Assembly (NCBI RefSeq): GCF_007559025.1
Contig: NZ_CP041765.1
Span: 2,290,679 to 2,354,678 of the forward strand
Direction: 5' to 3'
Length of the DNA: 64,000 nucleotides
Source of the DNA: Tomitella fengzijianii
Lineage (GTDB): Bacteria; Actinomycetota; Actinomycetes; Mycobacteriales; Mycobacteriaceae
The notes under the pieces were generated by a model. That model saw only the letters and a program-made list of their open reading frames with translations. It had not been told where the DNA came from and did not search any database. The position numbers were made by a program, and so were the translations under genes. Shown here in pieces: positions 1-8,897 of this stretch (the stretch's first letter is position 1; each line of letters starts with the position of its first letter).

Positions 1-1797
1 GCGCGGCGCGTACGGGCTCATCTCGTCCGGGGCGTCGATGGCCTCGGCCATCACGTCCAGGATGGTCATGCGCGCGTCCTTGGCCTGCGTCAGCGCACCG
101 GCCAGCACCTGCGACGGGATGCCGTCGAGCTTGGTGTCCAGCTGCAGTGCGGTGACGAAGTCCTTCGTGCCGGCGACCTTGAAGTCCATGTCGCCGAACG
201 CGTCCTCGGCTCCGAGGATGTCGGTGAGCGCCACGTAGCGGGTCTCGCCGTCGACCGTGTCGGACACCAGGCCCATCGCGATGCCCGCGACCGGCGCCTT
301 CAGCGGCACGCCCGCGTTGAACAGGCCCAGCGTCGACGCGCACACCGAGCCCATGGACGTCGAACCGTTGGACCCGAGAGCCTCGGAGACCTGACGGATG
401 GCGTACGGGAACTCCTCGACGCTGGGGAGCACGGGGATCAGGGCCCGCTCCGCCAGCGCGCCGTGGCCGATCTCGCGGCGCTTGGGCGACCCGACCCGGC
501 CGGTCTCACCGGTGGAGTACGGGGGGAAGTTGTAGTGGTGCATGTACCGCTTGGACTTCTCCGGTCCCAGCGAGTCGATCTGCTGGGCCATCTTGACCAT
601 GTCCAGCGTGGTGACGCCCATGATCTGCGTCTCGCCCCGCTCGAACAGCGCGCTGCCGTGCGCCCGCGGCACCACCGCGACCTCGGCGGACAGCGAGCGG
701 ATGTCGGTGACGCCGCGGCCGTCGATGCGGAAGTGGTCGGTGATGATCCGACGGCGCACCAGCTGCTTGGTGAGCGAGCGGAACGCCGCGCCGACCTCCT
801 TCTCGCGGCCCTCGAACTGCGGGCCCACGGCCTCGAGCAGCTCCGCCTTGATCTCGTCGGTGCGGTCGTCGCGGTCCTGCTTGCCGGCGATGGTCAACGC
901 CTGCGACAGCTTGTCGGCGGCGGCGGACTCGACCGCGGCGAAAACGTCGTCCTGGTACGCAGGGAACAGCGGGTAGTCGCCGGTGGGCTTGGCCGCCGAC
1001 GCTGCGAGCTCCTGCTGGGCGCGGCACAGCTCGGCGATGAACGGCTTGGCCGCTTCGAGCCCCTGCGCGACGACGGACTCGTTGGGCGCCTGCGCGCCGG
1101 CCTCTATCTGGCTGATCGCGTGGTCGCTCGCTCCGGCCTCGACCATCATGATGGCGACGTCCGCCGGGGTGGACCCGCTGGCGGGCGTGACGATGCGGCC
1201 CGCGACCACCATGTTGAACACGGAGCTCTCGAGCTGCTCGACGGTGGGGAACGCGACCCACTGCCCCGCCGGGTTGGACTCCGAGGTGACGAGCGCGACG
1301 CGCACGCCGCCGACGGGGCCGGAGAACGGCAGGCCGGCGATCTGCGTCGACGCGGACGCGGCGTTGATCGCCACCACGTCGTACTGGTCCTGCGGGTTCA
1401 GGCTCATCACGGTGATGACGACCTGGATCTCGTTGCGCAGCCCGTCGGTGAAGGTGGGGCGCAGCGGACGGTCGATCAGGCGGCAGGTGAGGATCGCGTC
1501 GGTCGACGGACGCCCCTCGCGGCGGAAGAACGAGCCGGGGATGCGGCCCGCCGCATACATGCGCTCCTCCACGTCCACCGTGAGGGGGAAGAAGTCGAGG
1601 TTGTCCTTGGGCTGCTTGGAGGCCGAGGTGGCCGACAGCAGCATCGTCTCCTCGTCCAGGTACGCCACGACCGAGCCGGCCGCCTGCTTGGCCAGCCGCC
1701 CCGTCTCGAAGCGGATGTTGCGGGTGCCGAAAGCACCGTTGTCGATGACGGCGGTCGCCTCGTACACGCCCTCATCGAGGTATTCGTTTTCGCTCAT
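1..1797 (-). CDS. pnp: Polyribonucleotide nucleotidyltransferase (PNPase), 3' end cut by the window
   Basis: 3'-5' phosphorolytic exoribonuclease of the RNA degradation machinery, also making heteropolymeric tails. The frame from ATG at 1797 ([10 protein letters not shown]...) stays open for 599 codons to the window edge. It contains the first RNase PH core, the linker helical domain and the second RNase PH core, and ends on ILDVMAEAI...DEMSPYAPR, the segment just before the KH domain. The KH and S1 RNA-binding domains (roughly 150 residues) lie outside the window. A purine-rich GAAGAGAG precedes the ATG. In mycobacteria pnp (gpsI) follows rpsO; here it does too, but across a 740-bp gap and without the lppU lipoprotein gene I recall between them in M. 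tuberculosis. The call is firm; only the C-terminus is unseen. Confidence 0.97.
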   Translation of the reverse strand, partial: MSENEYLDEGVYEATAVIDNGAFGTRNIRFETGRLAKQAAGSVVAYLDEETMLLSATSASKQPKDNLDFFPLTVDVEERMYAAGRIPGSFFRREGRPSTDAILTCRLIDRPLRPTFTDGLRNEIQVVITVMSLNPQDQYDVVAINAASASTQIAGLPFSGPVGGVRVALVTSESNPAGQWVAFPTVEQLESSVFNMVVAGRIVTPASGSTPADVAIMMVEAGASDHAISQIEAGAQAPNESVVAQGLEAAKPFIAELCRAQQELAASAAKPTGDYPLFPAYQDDVFAAVESAAADKLSQALTIAGKQDRDDRTDEIKAELLEAVGPQFEGREKEVGAAFRSLTKQLVRRRIITDHFRIDGRGVTDIRSLSAEVAVVPRAHGSALFERGETQIMGVTTLDMVKMAQQIDSLGPEKSKRYMHHYNFPPYSTGETGRVGSPKRREIGHGALAERALIPVLPSVEEFPYAIRQVSEALGSNGSTSMGSVCASTLGLFNAGVPLKAPVAGIAMGLVSDTVDGETRYVALTDILGAEDAFGDMDFKVAGTKDFVTALQLDTKLDGIPSQVLAGALTQAKDARMTILDVMAEAIDAPDEMSPYAPR

Positions 1798-2537
1798 GAA
1801 CTCTCTTCTCGTGTGGTGTCCACCGGCAGGCTCTCCGCGTGCGGTGGACAGGATGCTGCGCGTGCGCAACCGGATGCTGTATGCCGATCCCCGGGCACCC
1901 GTTGCGGTCTGAGCGGAGGTCGTCGATCGAAGCCGTCGGAGCCGGTGCTGTGCGCGTTCCGGCGGCGGGCACCGTGTGCCCCGCCCCTTCCCGGCGCGCG
2001 ACGCATCGCGTCCGGCGGCCACTACCGAGGACCAGCCGCACGCGACCGGGTCTCCGAGGGCTCGGAAAACCGGTGCTCGCCGCACCGCGGGATGACTCTC
2101 CCGACGGCGGTCGCCCGGCGCCGCCCGCCCCTGCGCGGGGCCGCGCGGCCAGGCTGCCTGTTCGGCGTACGCGCTGGTGTCCAGTGTTCGGTCGATGAAA
2201 TTATGGTCGGCTCGTATCGTATCCAGGCCGACTCATCATCGAGCGGCCGCAACTTCCGGGTCCGTTCGCCGCGCGTCCGACGCCGGTGATGTCGGAGACC
2301 GGACGACCCGATCCCCGGACCGGCCGACTCGACAAGATTCACCGATACAACAGTTCCACCGTGACAACAGTCTGACCGTCAAAACAGTTTCAAGCCGGTA
2401 TCGAACGCGGCACGTGCCGAAGACCGGCCGAACCTGGCCCAACGTTACCACCGCCGCCCCCCATGCGGGACGCCGCGCCGTGGACGGCGATTCGCAGCGG
2501 GCGCCCCCACCGCCGGCGGCGAACGGGGGCATCGGCA
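1798..2537. other. Long non-coding gap between rpsO terminator and pnp
   Basis: No convincing gene is visible in this 740-bp stretch; short open frames on both strands lack a ribosome-binding site, recognisable protein features and consistent codon use. The section at about 2190-2400 is noticeably richer in A and T than the rest of the window and holds three aacagt elements spaced 17 bp apart (2349, 2366, 2383). It most likely carries the pnp promoter and a long 5' leader, which would fit the autoregulated leaders known for pnp in other bacteria, but that is inference. Confidence 0.6.
2348..2390. repeat. Three AACAGT elements at exact 17-bp spacing upstream of pnp
   Basis: The hexamer aacagt occurs at 2349, 2366 and 2383. 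The first two units are similar over most of a 17-nt period (caacagttccaccgtga and caacagtctgaccgtca) and the third is degenerate. They lie in the AT-richer part of the rpsO-pnp gap. They could be iterated protein-binding sites or a decayed tandem repeat; no known motif is recognised. Confidence 0.45.
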
Positions 2538-2589
2538 CGCATAGACCGCGGGCCCGCCACCGGATGGCGGCGGGCCCGCGGTCTATGCG
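2538..2589 (-). terminator. Strong hairpin terminator after rpsO
   Basis: A perfect 21-bp inverted repeat (2538-2558 with 2569-2589) enclosing a 10-nt loop starts 17 nt beyond the rpsO stop. There is no U-tract on the minus strand, which is common for actinobacterial terminators. It may equally stabilise the rpsO 3' end against PNPase. Confidence 0.85.
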
Positions 2590-2605
2590 ATCCGTCCGGG
2601 GCGTC

Positions 2606-2875
2606 TCAGCGACGCAGTCCCAGGCGCTCGATCAGCGCGCGGTACCGGTTGATGTCCACCTGCTGGAGGTACTTGAGCAGACGGCGACGGCGGCCGACCA
2701 GCAGGAGCAGACCACGACGCGAGTGGTGGTCGTGCTTGTGCTCCTTGAGGTGCTCGGTGAGTCCGACGATGCGCTTGGTCAGCAGCGCGACCTGCGCCTC
2801 AGGCGACCCGGTGTCCGTCTCATGCAGGCCGTACTCGGTGAGGACCTGCTTCTTCTCATCGGTGGTCAATGCCAC
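2606..2875 (-). CDS. rpsO: 30S ribosomal protein S15
   Basis: Primary 16S rRNA-binding protein of the 30S platform. The 89 residues match the usual S15 length and include the signature [13 protein letters not shown], [25 protein letters not shown] and the C-terminal [13 protein letters not shown]. The start is GTG at 2875, chosen because AGGAG lies 7-8 nt upstream and because residue 2 onward (ALTTDEKK) aligns with other S15 proteins; the longer frame upstream has no support. It is transcribed toward pnp but separated from it by a strong hairpin. Confidence 0.97.
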   Translation of the reverse strand: MALTTDEKKQVLTEYGLHETDTGSPEAQVALLTKRIVGLTEHLKEHKHDHHSRRGLLLLVGRRRRLLKYLQQVDINRYRALIERLGLRR

Positions 2876-3045
2876 GGAGATGCTCCTGATCACTAAATGT
2901 CCGCGCACGTCAACCCGGCCCGTCGCACGGGCCGGCGGCGCAGCCACCACGAACCGCAGCCACGCCAGCGCAGAAGTCTACCACCGCGTTCCGCGCGGCT
3001 CGGCCGGGCCGATCGGGTCGGCCCCGCCGGGGCGGACCCACCGGG

Positions 3046-4020
3046 TCAGCGTGCCGCGCCGTCGTCTGCGAGCGCGTCGCGCGCGCGCTCCACGTCGCCG
3101 CCCATGGCCTCGATGAGCGCCTCCACCGAGTCGAAGGGCTCCATCGGGCGGATCCGCGCGACGAAGTCGACGGCGACATGCTGGCCGTAGAGGTCCACGT
3201 CTTTGTCCAGCACGAAGGCCTCGACCGTCCGCACCTGCCCCGAAAATGTGGGATTGGTGCCCACCGACACCGCGGCCGGGTACGGCACGCCGGCCGCCAG
3301 CGCGTCGTCGCCGGTGTCGTACCCGTACCGCGTGAACCAGGCGGCGTACACCCCGTCGGCGGGGATCGCCGTGAACGGTGCACTGTCGACGTTCGCCGTC
3401 GGGTAGCCGAGGTCGCGTCCGCGCCGCTGCCCGCGCACCACGACGCCCTCGACCCTGTGCGGACGCCCCAGTGCCGCGCGCGCGGCCTCGACGTCCCCCG
3501 CCGCCACGCAGGAACGCACGTACGTCGACGACACCGTGACCTCGTCCTCCGAGAGCAGCGGCACGCCGCGGACGGTGAAGCCGAAGCGCTCGCCGAGCTC
3601 GGTGAGCACCGCGACGTCGCCCGCCGCTTTGTGGCCGAACCCGAAGTTGTCGCCCACCACGACCTCTGTGACGTGCAGGCGCTCCACCAGCAGCTCGTGG
3701 ACGAAACGTTCCGGAGACAGCTTCGAGAGCTCCTGCCCGAAGGGCAGCACGAAGAACACGTCTATGCCGAGCTCGCCCGCCAGTTCCGCCCGCCGGGCGA
3801 GGGTGCTCAGCTGTGCCGGGTGGCTCCCCGGCCGGATCACCTCCGACGGGTGCGGGTCGAAGGTCATCAGCACCGAACGGATGCCGCGCCGCCGCGCCGC
3901 CTCCACGGCCGCGCCGATCAGATCGCGGTGCCCACGGTGCACTCCGTCGAACACGCCGATCGTGACCACGCACCGGCCCCAGTCCGCCGGGATGTCGTCG
4001 AGTCCTCGCCACTTCAACAC
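3046..4020 (-). CDS. ribF: Bifunctional riboflavin kinase / FAD synthetase
   Basis: Cytoplasmic enzyme converting riboflavin to FMN and FMN to FAD. In 324 residues the N-terminal adenylyltransferase domain carries the nucleotide-binding GVFDGVHRGH (residues 22-31) and the C-terminal half is the riboflavin kinase barrel with the GYPTANV motif. The GTG start at 4020 is favoured because VLKWRGLDDIP is the usual N-terminus and a TAGGAT box (4028-4033) sits 7 nt upstream, so the mRNA is probably leaderless; an upstream extension would run through that promoter and into divergent mntR. The order rpsO-ribF-mntR matches M. tuberculosis. Confidence 0.95.
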   Translation of the reverse strand: MLKWRGLDDIPADWGRCVVTIGVFDGVHRGHRDLIGAAVEAARRRGIRSVLMTFDPHPSEVIRPGSHPAQLSTLARRAELAGELGIDVFFVLPFGQELSKLSPERFVHELLVERLHVTEVVVGDNFGFGHKAAGDVAVLTELGERFGFTVRGVPLLSEDEVTVSSTYVRSCVAAGDVEAARAALGRPHRVEGVVVRGQRRGRDLGYPTANVDSAPFTAIPADGVYAAWFTRYGYDTGDDALAAGVPYPAAVSVGTNPTFSGQVRTVEAFVLDKDVDLYGQHVAVDFVARIRPMEPFDSVEALIEAMGGDVERARDALADDGAAR

Positions 4021-4105
4021 GGCTCGAATCCTACGACGGTGCGCGCCCGCCGCTCGTGCGGCCTGCGGTGGGCACGGGGGCCGCCACCGCATAGGCTCGA
4101 CTCCG

Positions 4106-4912
4106 ATGACCGACGACGCCAGTGCACCCACCCCCGCAGTCCCGCCCGTCAAGCCGGGCGTCGGGGACCCCGCGGCGCAGGCCGCGCCCGCAGTGCGCAA
4201 CCCGGCCGCGGCGCTGACGCCGGTGGCGCAGGACTACCTGAAGGTCATCTGGACGGCCACCGAATGGGACGACGAGCCGATGTCCACGAAGCTGCTCGCC
4301 GAGCGGCTCGGGTCCGCGGCGTCGACGGTGTCGGAGACCGTGCGCAGGCTCGCCGACCAGCACTTGGTGGACCACGTGCGCTACGGCGCGATCACCCTCA
4401 CCGCCGACGGCCGCGCCGCCGCGCTGGCGATGGTGCGCCGCCACCGGCTGATCGAGACCTTCCTGGTACGCGAGCTCGACTACAGCTGGGCGGAGGTGCA
4501 CGACGAGGCCGAGGTGCTCGAGCACGCGGTGTCGGATGTGCTGGTCTCGCGCATCGACGCCAAGCTGGGGCATCCCGAGCGCGACCCGCACGGCGACCCC
4601 ATCCCACGAGCGGACGGCACGTTGCCCCGGATCCCCGGCCTGCGCCTGGCGGACCTGGCCGGCGGCGCGGCGGGGTCGATCACCCGCATCTCGGACGAGC
4701 ATCCCGACATGCTCCGCTACTTCGACGGACTCGGAATCGCGCCCGGCGTGGTGCTGCAGGTGCTCGAGCACCGGGATTTCGCCGGCACCATCTCCGTGCG
4801 CGTGCACGGCCCGGGCGACGCGCAGGAGGTCCGCACCGTCGAGCTGGGCCGCCCCGCTGCCGACGCGATCTGGCTGGTCCAGCTACCGGAGGCCCCGCAG
4901 GCCCCCCGGTAG
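4106..4912 (+). CDS. mntR: Manganese-responsive DtxR-family repressor MntR (SirR)
   Basis: Metal-dependent DNA-binding repressor of manganese uptake. In its 268 residues a disordered 37-residue N-tail precedes the winged helix (about 38-105), dimerisation helices with metal site (about 106-145) and an SH3/FeoA-like C-terminal domain. The ligands visible are Asp43, His113, Glu136, Glu139 and His140. Asp43 and Glu136 stand where iron sensors IdeR/DtxR have Met10 and Cys102, and match Asp8 and Glu99 of B. subtilis MntR, so manganese is the likely signal. A TAGGCT box 8 nt before the ATG and no Shine-Dalgarno suggest a leaderless mRNA. It is divergent from ribF, as is Rv2788 in M. tuberculosis. 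Confidence 0.9.
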   Translation: MTDDASAPTPAVPPVKPGVGDPAAQAAPAVRNPAAALTPVAQDYLKVIWTATEWDDEPMSTKLLAERLGSAASTVSETVRRLADQHLVDHVRYGAITLTADGRAAALAMVRRHRLIETFLVRELDYSWAEVHDEAEVLEHAVSDVLVSRIDAKLGHPERDPHGDPIPRADGTLPRIPGLRLADLAGGAAGSITRISDEHPDMLRYFDGLGIAPGVVLQVLEHRDFAGTISVRVHGPGDAQEVRTVELGRPAADAIWLVQLPEAPQAPR

Positions 4913-4958
4913 GCGGCGCGCAGCCCCGCCGCACGATGACCACAGCGCCGCCGCCCGA

Positions 4959-5873
4959 TCACCGCAGCGTCGCCGGGCGCACCACCAGCACGGACGCGGC
5001 CCGCCGCCCGCTTTCCTTGACCAGCGCGATCACGCGCCCGTCCGGGTCGGCCACCCCGTACGTGCCCTTCATTCCGACCGGCTCGAGCCACCGGCCCTGG
5101 CTGATCGACTCGGCCTCGTCCGCGGAGATGTCCCGCAGGGGGAATGCCGTGCGGACCGCGGCGTCCATGCCGAGCCCCACGGACGGAGCGGCCTGGACAT
5201 CGGCGAGCGGGCGCGCGTCCTCGACCCGAAACGGCCCGACCCGCGTGCGCCGCAGGGCGGTCAGATGGCCGCCCACGCCCAGCGCGGCGCCGAGGTCGCG
5301 GGCAAGGGCGCGCACATAGGTTCCGGACGAGCACTCCACCTCCACGTCGAGGTCCAGCACGTCGCCGATGCGTCGCTCCGCGACGATCTCGAAGCGCTGC
5401 ACCGTCACCTGCCGGGCGGGGATGGAGACGTCCTCGCCGTCGCGGATCAGCGCGTGCGCCCGCCGCCCGCCGATCTTGATGGCGGACACGCTCGACGGGA
5501 CCTGCTGGATGGTCCCCCGTAACGCGTCCACCGCGGACTCGCCCGCGGAACGGTCCACGCCGTGCGCCGGCGCCCCGCCCACCCGTTCGCCCATCGCGTC
5601 GTCCGTGCTCGTCGCGTAACCGAGCCGGATGGTGGCGGTGTAGGCCTTGGTGGTGAGCGCCAGCAGGCCGAGCAGCTTGGTGGCCCGCTCGATCCCGATC
5701 ACCAGCACGCCGGTGGCCATCGGGTCCAGCGTTCCCGCATGGCCCACCCGGCGCGTGCTGAACGCTTTACGGCACCGCGCCACCACGTCGTGGCTCGTCG
5801 CCCCCTCGGGTTTGTCGACGATGACCAGCCCGGCATCGGCCAGGCTCGCCTGAGATTTCCCACGCTTGGACAC
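4959..5873 (-). CDS. truB: tRNA pseudouridine-55 synthase
   Basis: Forms pseudouridine 55 in the T-arm of tRNAs. The 304-residue protein has the TruB signature GHAGTLDPMATG with catalytic Asp50, the KPEGATSHDVV N-terminal motif and a C-terminal PUA-like region (ALVKESG...). The start is GTG at 5873, 9 nt after the pptT stop, with no clear Shine-Dalgarno, so translation is probably coupled to pptT. It converges on mntR. Confidence 0.95.
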   Translation of the reverse strand: MSKRGKSQASLADAGLVIVDKPEGATSHDVVARCRKAFSTRRVGHAGTLDPMATGVLVIGIERATKLLGLLALTTKAYTATIRLGYATSTDDAMGERVGGAPAHGVDRSAGESAVDALRGTIQQVPSSVSAIKIGGRRAHALIRDGEDVSIPARQVTVQRFEIVAERRIGDVLDLDVEVECSSGTYVRALARDLGAALGVGGHLTALRRTRVGPFRVEDARPLADVQAAPSVGLGMDAAVRTAFPLRDISADEAESISQGRWLEPVGMKGTYGVADPDGRVIALVKESGRRAASVLVVRPATLR

Positions 5874-5882
5874 AGCGCAGAA

Positions 5883-6575
5883 TTACATCACGACGATGGC
5901 GGTGACCACCAACCCGTGTGCCGCGATCCACCGCCCGTCGAGCGTTTCCAGGCGTGATCCGTCGACGGTGTGCCCCGGCACGAGGATCCGCGATCGGAAC
6001 GTCCCCGTCACTGCGCCGTCGTCGCCGCCCGCCCCGTCAGCGGGAGCGTCGGCCGTGACGGTGATATCCGCGTCCTCGAACCCGAGCCACCGCCGGGTGA
6101 GCGGATACCACGCCTTGTACGTGGCCTCCTTGGCGCTGAACAGCAGCCTGTCCAACCGCACCTGCGGGACGGCGGCGCCGTCCCGTGCGATCCGGTCGCG
6201 CTCCGCGGCCAGGCTCACGGACGCGAGGACCCCGTCCGGCAGGGGCCCGTTCTGCTCGGCGTCGATGCCCACCGACCGCACCCCCAGCGCGAAACCCACT
6301 GCGGCGGCCCGGTACCCGGCAGTGTGCGTCATGCTGCCCACGATGCCCCGAGGCCAGCGGGGCGCGCCCTTGTCGCCCTTCGGCAGGGCGACGGGCTCCA
6401 CGCCGAGCCGCCCCATCGCCGTACGCGCGCAGTGTCGGACACTCGCGTACTCGGCCCGCCGGCGCTCCACCGCCCTGGATATCTGCTGCTGCTCCTCGGG
6501 GAACAGGGTGATGCCCGGCGGGTCCGTGAACAGCTCCGCGGCCTCCACACCCCCCGGCAGGATCGCCTCGATCAT
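5883..6575 (-). CDS. pptT: 4'-phosphopantetheinyl transferase PptT
   Basis: Transfers phosphopantetheine from CoA to carrier domains of polyketide synthases, fatty-acid synthase I and siderophore synthetases; essential in mycobacteria for mycolic acid synthesis. The 230-residue Sfp-type enzyme shows the Mg2+ site GIDAEQN (Asp105, Glu107), the FSAKEATYKAW motif (Lys149, Glu150, Lys154) and the N-terminal PKGDKGAPRWP loop. ATG at 6575 overlaps the stop of pptH by 4 nt (ATGA). Adjacent, co-translated genes with opposing activities match the M. tuberculosis pptT-pptH pair (Rv2794c-Rv2795c). Confidence 0.95.
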   Translation of the reverse strand: MIEAILPGGVEAAELFTDPPGITLFPEEQQQISRAVERRRAEYASVRHCARTAMGRLGVEPVALPKGDKGAPRWPRGIVGSMTHTAGYRAAAVGFALGVRSVGIDAEQNGPLPDGVLASVSLAAERDRIARDGAAVPQVRLDRLLFSAKEATYKAWYPLTRRWLGFEDADITVTADAPADGAGGDDGAVTGTFRSRILVPGHTVDGSRLETLDGRWIAAHGLVVTAIVVM

Positions 6576-7498
6576 CCGCGCAGCCTGGCCCTGAGCCGTT
6601 CGAACTCGGCCTCCTGCGCGGCGCTGACCGGAAAATGGCCACCCCACTTGTTGAGATCGCCGGGGCGGTATTCCGGATCGGGCAGGATCTGCCGCAGCAC
6701 CGGTTCCTGCAGACCGCGCCTGCGCCATTCCCGCGGGTACCCCACCGACACCTCCTCGAACCGGACTCCGTCGTAATAGGTGGTGCGTGGAATGTGCAGA
6801 TGCCCGTAGACCATGCACGCGGCCCGGTAGCGCCGATGCCAGTCCGCCGTCGCGTCCGTGCCGCACCACATGGAGAACTCCGGGTGCATCAGCACATGCG
6901 TGGGCTCACGCACCAGCGGGAAGTGGTTGATCAGGACCGTCGGAAGGTCCGGGTCCAGCGCGTCGAGGCGGCGTCGGGTCTCCCGCACGCGTGCCGCACA
7001 CCAGGCCTCTCGGGTGGCGTACGGCTGCGGAGAGAGCAGGAACTCGTCGGTGGCGACCACGCCGCGCTCGCGGCCCGCCGCCAGCCCCGCCGCCTTGTCG
7101 GACGCGCCGGTGGGCAACCAGCTGTAGTCGTAGAGCAGGAACATCGGCACGACGACGGCGGGGCCGCCCTCGCCTTCCCACACCGGGTACGGGTCCTCCG
7201 GGGTGACGACGCCGATCTCGCGGCAATCGCGCACCAGGCGTTCGTACAGGTCCACCCCGTGCAGCTGAACCGGGTCCTTGGCGGTGGTCCACAGCTCGTG
7301 ATTGCCGGGCGTCCAGACGACCTTGGCGAACCTGCCAGCCAGGAGCTCGAGGGTCTCCGCCACCTCGTCCGTGCGTTCGGCCACATCCCCGGCGACGATC
7401 AGCCAATCGTCGTCCGATCCCGGCCACAGCCCGTCGGTCACCGGCCTGTTGCCGCGGTGCCCCACGTGCAGATCACTGACCGCGAGCAATCGCCCCAC
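6572..7498 (-). CDS. pptH: Phosphopantetheinyl hydrolase PptH (calcineurin-type metallophosphoesterase)
   Basis: Dinuclear-metal phosphoesterase; the M. tuberculosis orthologue Rv2795c removes phosphopantetheine from holo-carrier proteins, undoing PptT. The 308 residues contain the calcineurin-fold motifs in order: SDLHVGH (Asp9, His11), AGDVAERTD (Asp38), GNHELW (Asn66, His67), INHFPL and YGHLHIPR. The long insertion at about 70-200 is typical of this subfamily. It is translationally coupled to pptT. Function is assigned by family and by the unusual neighbour pair, not by a diagnostic residue seen here. Confidence 0.85.
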   Translation of the reverse strand: MGRLLAVSDLHVGHRGNRPVTDGLWPGSDDDWLIVAGDVAERTDEVAETLELLAGRFAKVVWTPGNHELWTTAKDPVQLHGVDLYERLVRDCREIGVVTPEDPYPVWEGEGGPAVVVPMFLLYDYSWLPTGASDKAAGLAAGRERGVVATDEFLLSPQPYATREAWCAARVRETRRRLDALDPDLPTVLINHFPLVREPTHVLMHPEFSMWCGTDATADWHRRYRAACMVYGHLHIPRTTYYDGVRFEEVSVGYPREWRRRGLQEPVLRQILPDPEYRPGDLNKWGGHFPVSAAQEAEFERLRARLRG

Positions 7499-7534
7499 GC
7501 GTCCTCCTCCGTTCGCCGTGCTCCCTACTGCGCG

Positions 7535-8851
7535 CTAGGCCGGCACTGCACCGGGCACCGCCCACCGGCCCGTCGCCGCCCGGGCCACCACCGCGCCCAA
7601 CCGCACCACCAGGAACGCCACCAGCCCACACCATATGCCGCGCAGGCCCCAATCCCAGACGAGGGATGCCCAGATGATCGGCAGAAAGCCGGCCAGCGCA
7701 CCGATCAGCGTCGCCGTGCGCAGGAAGCGTGCGTCTCCGGCGCCCAACAGCACTCCGTCGAGCGCGAAGACCACGCCCCCCAGCGGGATGAGCGCGACGA
7801 ACAACCACCACACGCTCCCGACCTGACCGAGGACCGCCGCGTCGTCCGTGAACACCGCGGGCACCGCCGAGAATCCCGCCGCGAACAGGGCTGCCAGCAT
7901 CACCGACAGCAGCGTCGACCAGCGCGTGATACGCCAGGCGAGTGCGCGGGCGCCCGCCACGCGGCCGCCGCCGAGCGCGGCCCCCACCAGCGCCTGCGCC
8001 GCGATGGCCAGCGAGTCCAGAACCAGGGTGAGGAAGTTCCACAGTTGCAGCACCACCTGGTGCGCCGCGAGAGCCGGTGCGCCGAACCGGGCCGCGACGG
8101 CGGCCGCCGACAGGAAGCAGGCCTGGAAACCGAGGCTGCGCAGGATCAGGTCGCGCGCCATGCCCATCTGCGCGCGCATCACCGCCCACTGCGGCCTCAG
8201 CCCGATGCCCACCGCCCGCCGTTCCCGCCAGAGCAGGACGAGGAAGGCTGCGGCCGCCACCGTCTGCCCGACGAGATTGGCCACCGCCGAGCCCACCAGC
8301 CCCATGTCCGGCATTCCGGCGGCGCCGAACACGAGCATCGGACACAGCACCGCCGACACCGCGAATCCGGCGACCACGCACACGAGTGGGCGGACGGTGT
8401 CCTGGACCCCGCGCATCCACCCGTTCCCTGCCATCGACACGAGGATCGCGGGCACGCCCAGAAGGGCGATCCGCAGCCACAGCACCGCGTCGCCGGCGAT
8501 GGCGGCGTCTCCCGCGAGCAGCTGCAGCAGCGGGTCCTCCAATGCGAACACCGCAGCCGCCAGGACCACGCCGACTCCGACGGCCAGCCAGGTAGCCTGC
8601 ACGCCCTCCCCCACCGCGCCAGCGCGGTCGCCCGCCCCGTGCAATCGGGCCGCGCGCGCCGTGGTGCCGTAGCTCAGGAAGGTCAGTTGGCTGCCCACCA
8701 CGCTGAGCACCAGCGCGCCCAGCGCAAGCCCCGCCAGCGCGTCCGCACCCAACCGGCCCACCACCGCCACGTCCAGCAGGAGATACAGCGGCTCGGCCGC
8801 CAGCACGCCCAGCGCGGGCAGTGCGAGCGCGAGGAACCGCCGGACGGTCAC
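7535..8851 (-). CDS. dinF: DinF-type MATE family efflux protein
   Basis: Twelve-helix cation-coupled multidrug/toxin exporter of the inner membrane. The 438 residues are almost wholly hydrophobic segments, beginning FLALALPALGVLAAEPLYLLLD, where the conserved Pro-Glu-Pro of the DinF branch is seen. Start choice is uncertain: GTG at 8851 begins just before helix 1, but TTG at 8908 or a GTG slightly further up, overlapping the end of nrnA, would add about 20 residues as in the mycobacterial protein. The arrangement rbfA-nrnA-dinF matches Rv2838c-Rv2836c. Substrate unknown. Confidence 0.85.
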   Translation of the reverse strand: MTVRRFLALALPALGVLAAEPLYLLLDVAVVGRLGADALAGLALGALVLSVVGSQLTFLSYGTTARAARLHGAGDRAGAVGEGVQATWLAVGVGVVLAAAVFALEDPLLQLLAGDAAIAGDAVLWLRIALLGVPAILVSMAGNGWMRGVQDTVRPLVCVVAGFAVSAVLCPMLVFGAAGMPDMGLVGSAVANLVGQTVAAAAFLVLLWRERRAVGIGLRPQWAVMRAQMGMARDLILRSLGFQACFLSAAAVAARFGAPALAAHQVVLQLWNFLTLVLDSLAIAAQALVGAALGGGRVAGARALAWRITRWSTLLSVMLAALFAAGFSAVPAVFTDDAAVLGQVGSVWWLFVALIPLGGVVFALDGVLLGAGDARFLRTATLIGALAGFLPIIWASLVWDWGLRGIWCGLVAFLVVRLGAVVARAATGRWAVPGAVPA

Positions 8852-8897
8852 CCCGCCCGGGCCGCCCCCGGGCGCCCGTGGATCCGCGGGCTCACGT

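Noticed and set aside
463-2289. Open frame of over 600 codons on the plus strand opposite pnp
   Set aside because: It is antisense to an unmistakable PNPase and consists of Arg/Gly/Val-rich sequence typical of the complementary strand of GC-rich genes.
2022-2342. 106-codon frame in the rpsO-pnp gap
   Set aside because: No ribosome-binding site, high Arg content across a region with shifting base composition, and no resemblance to the lppU lipoprotein expected by synteny.
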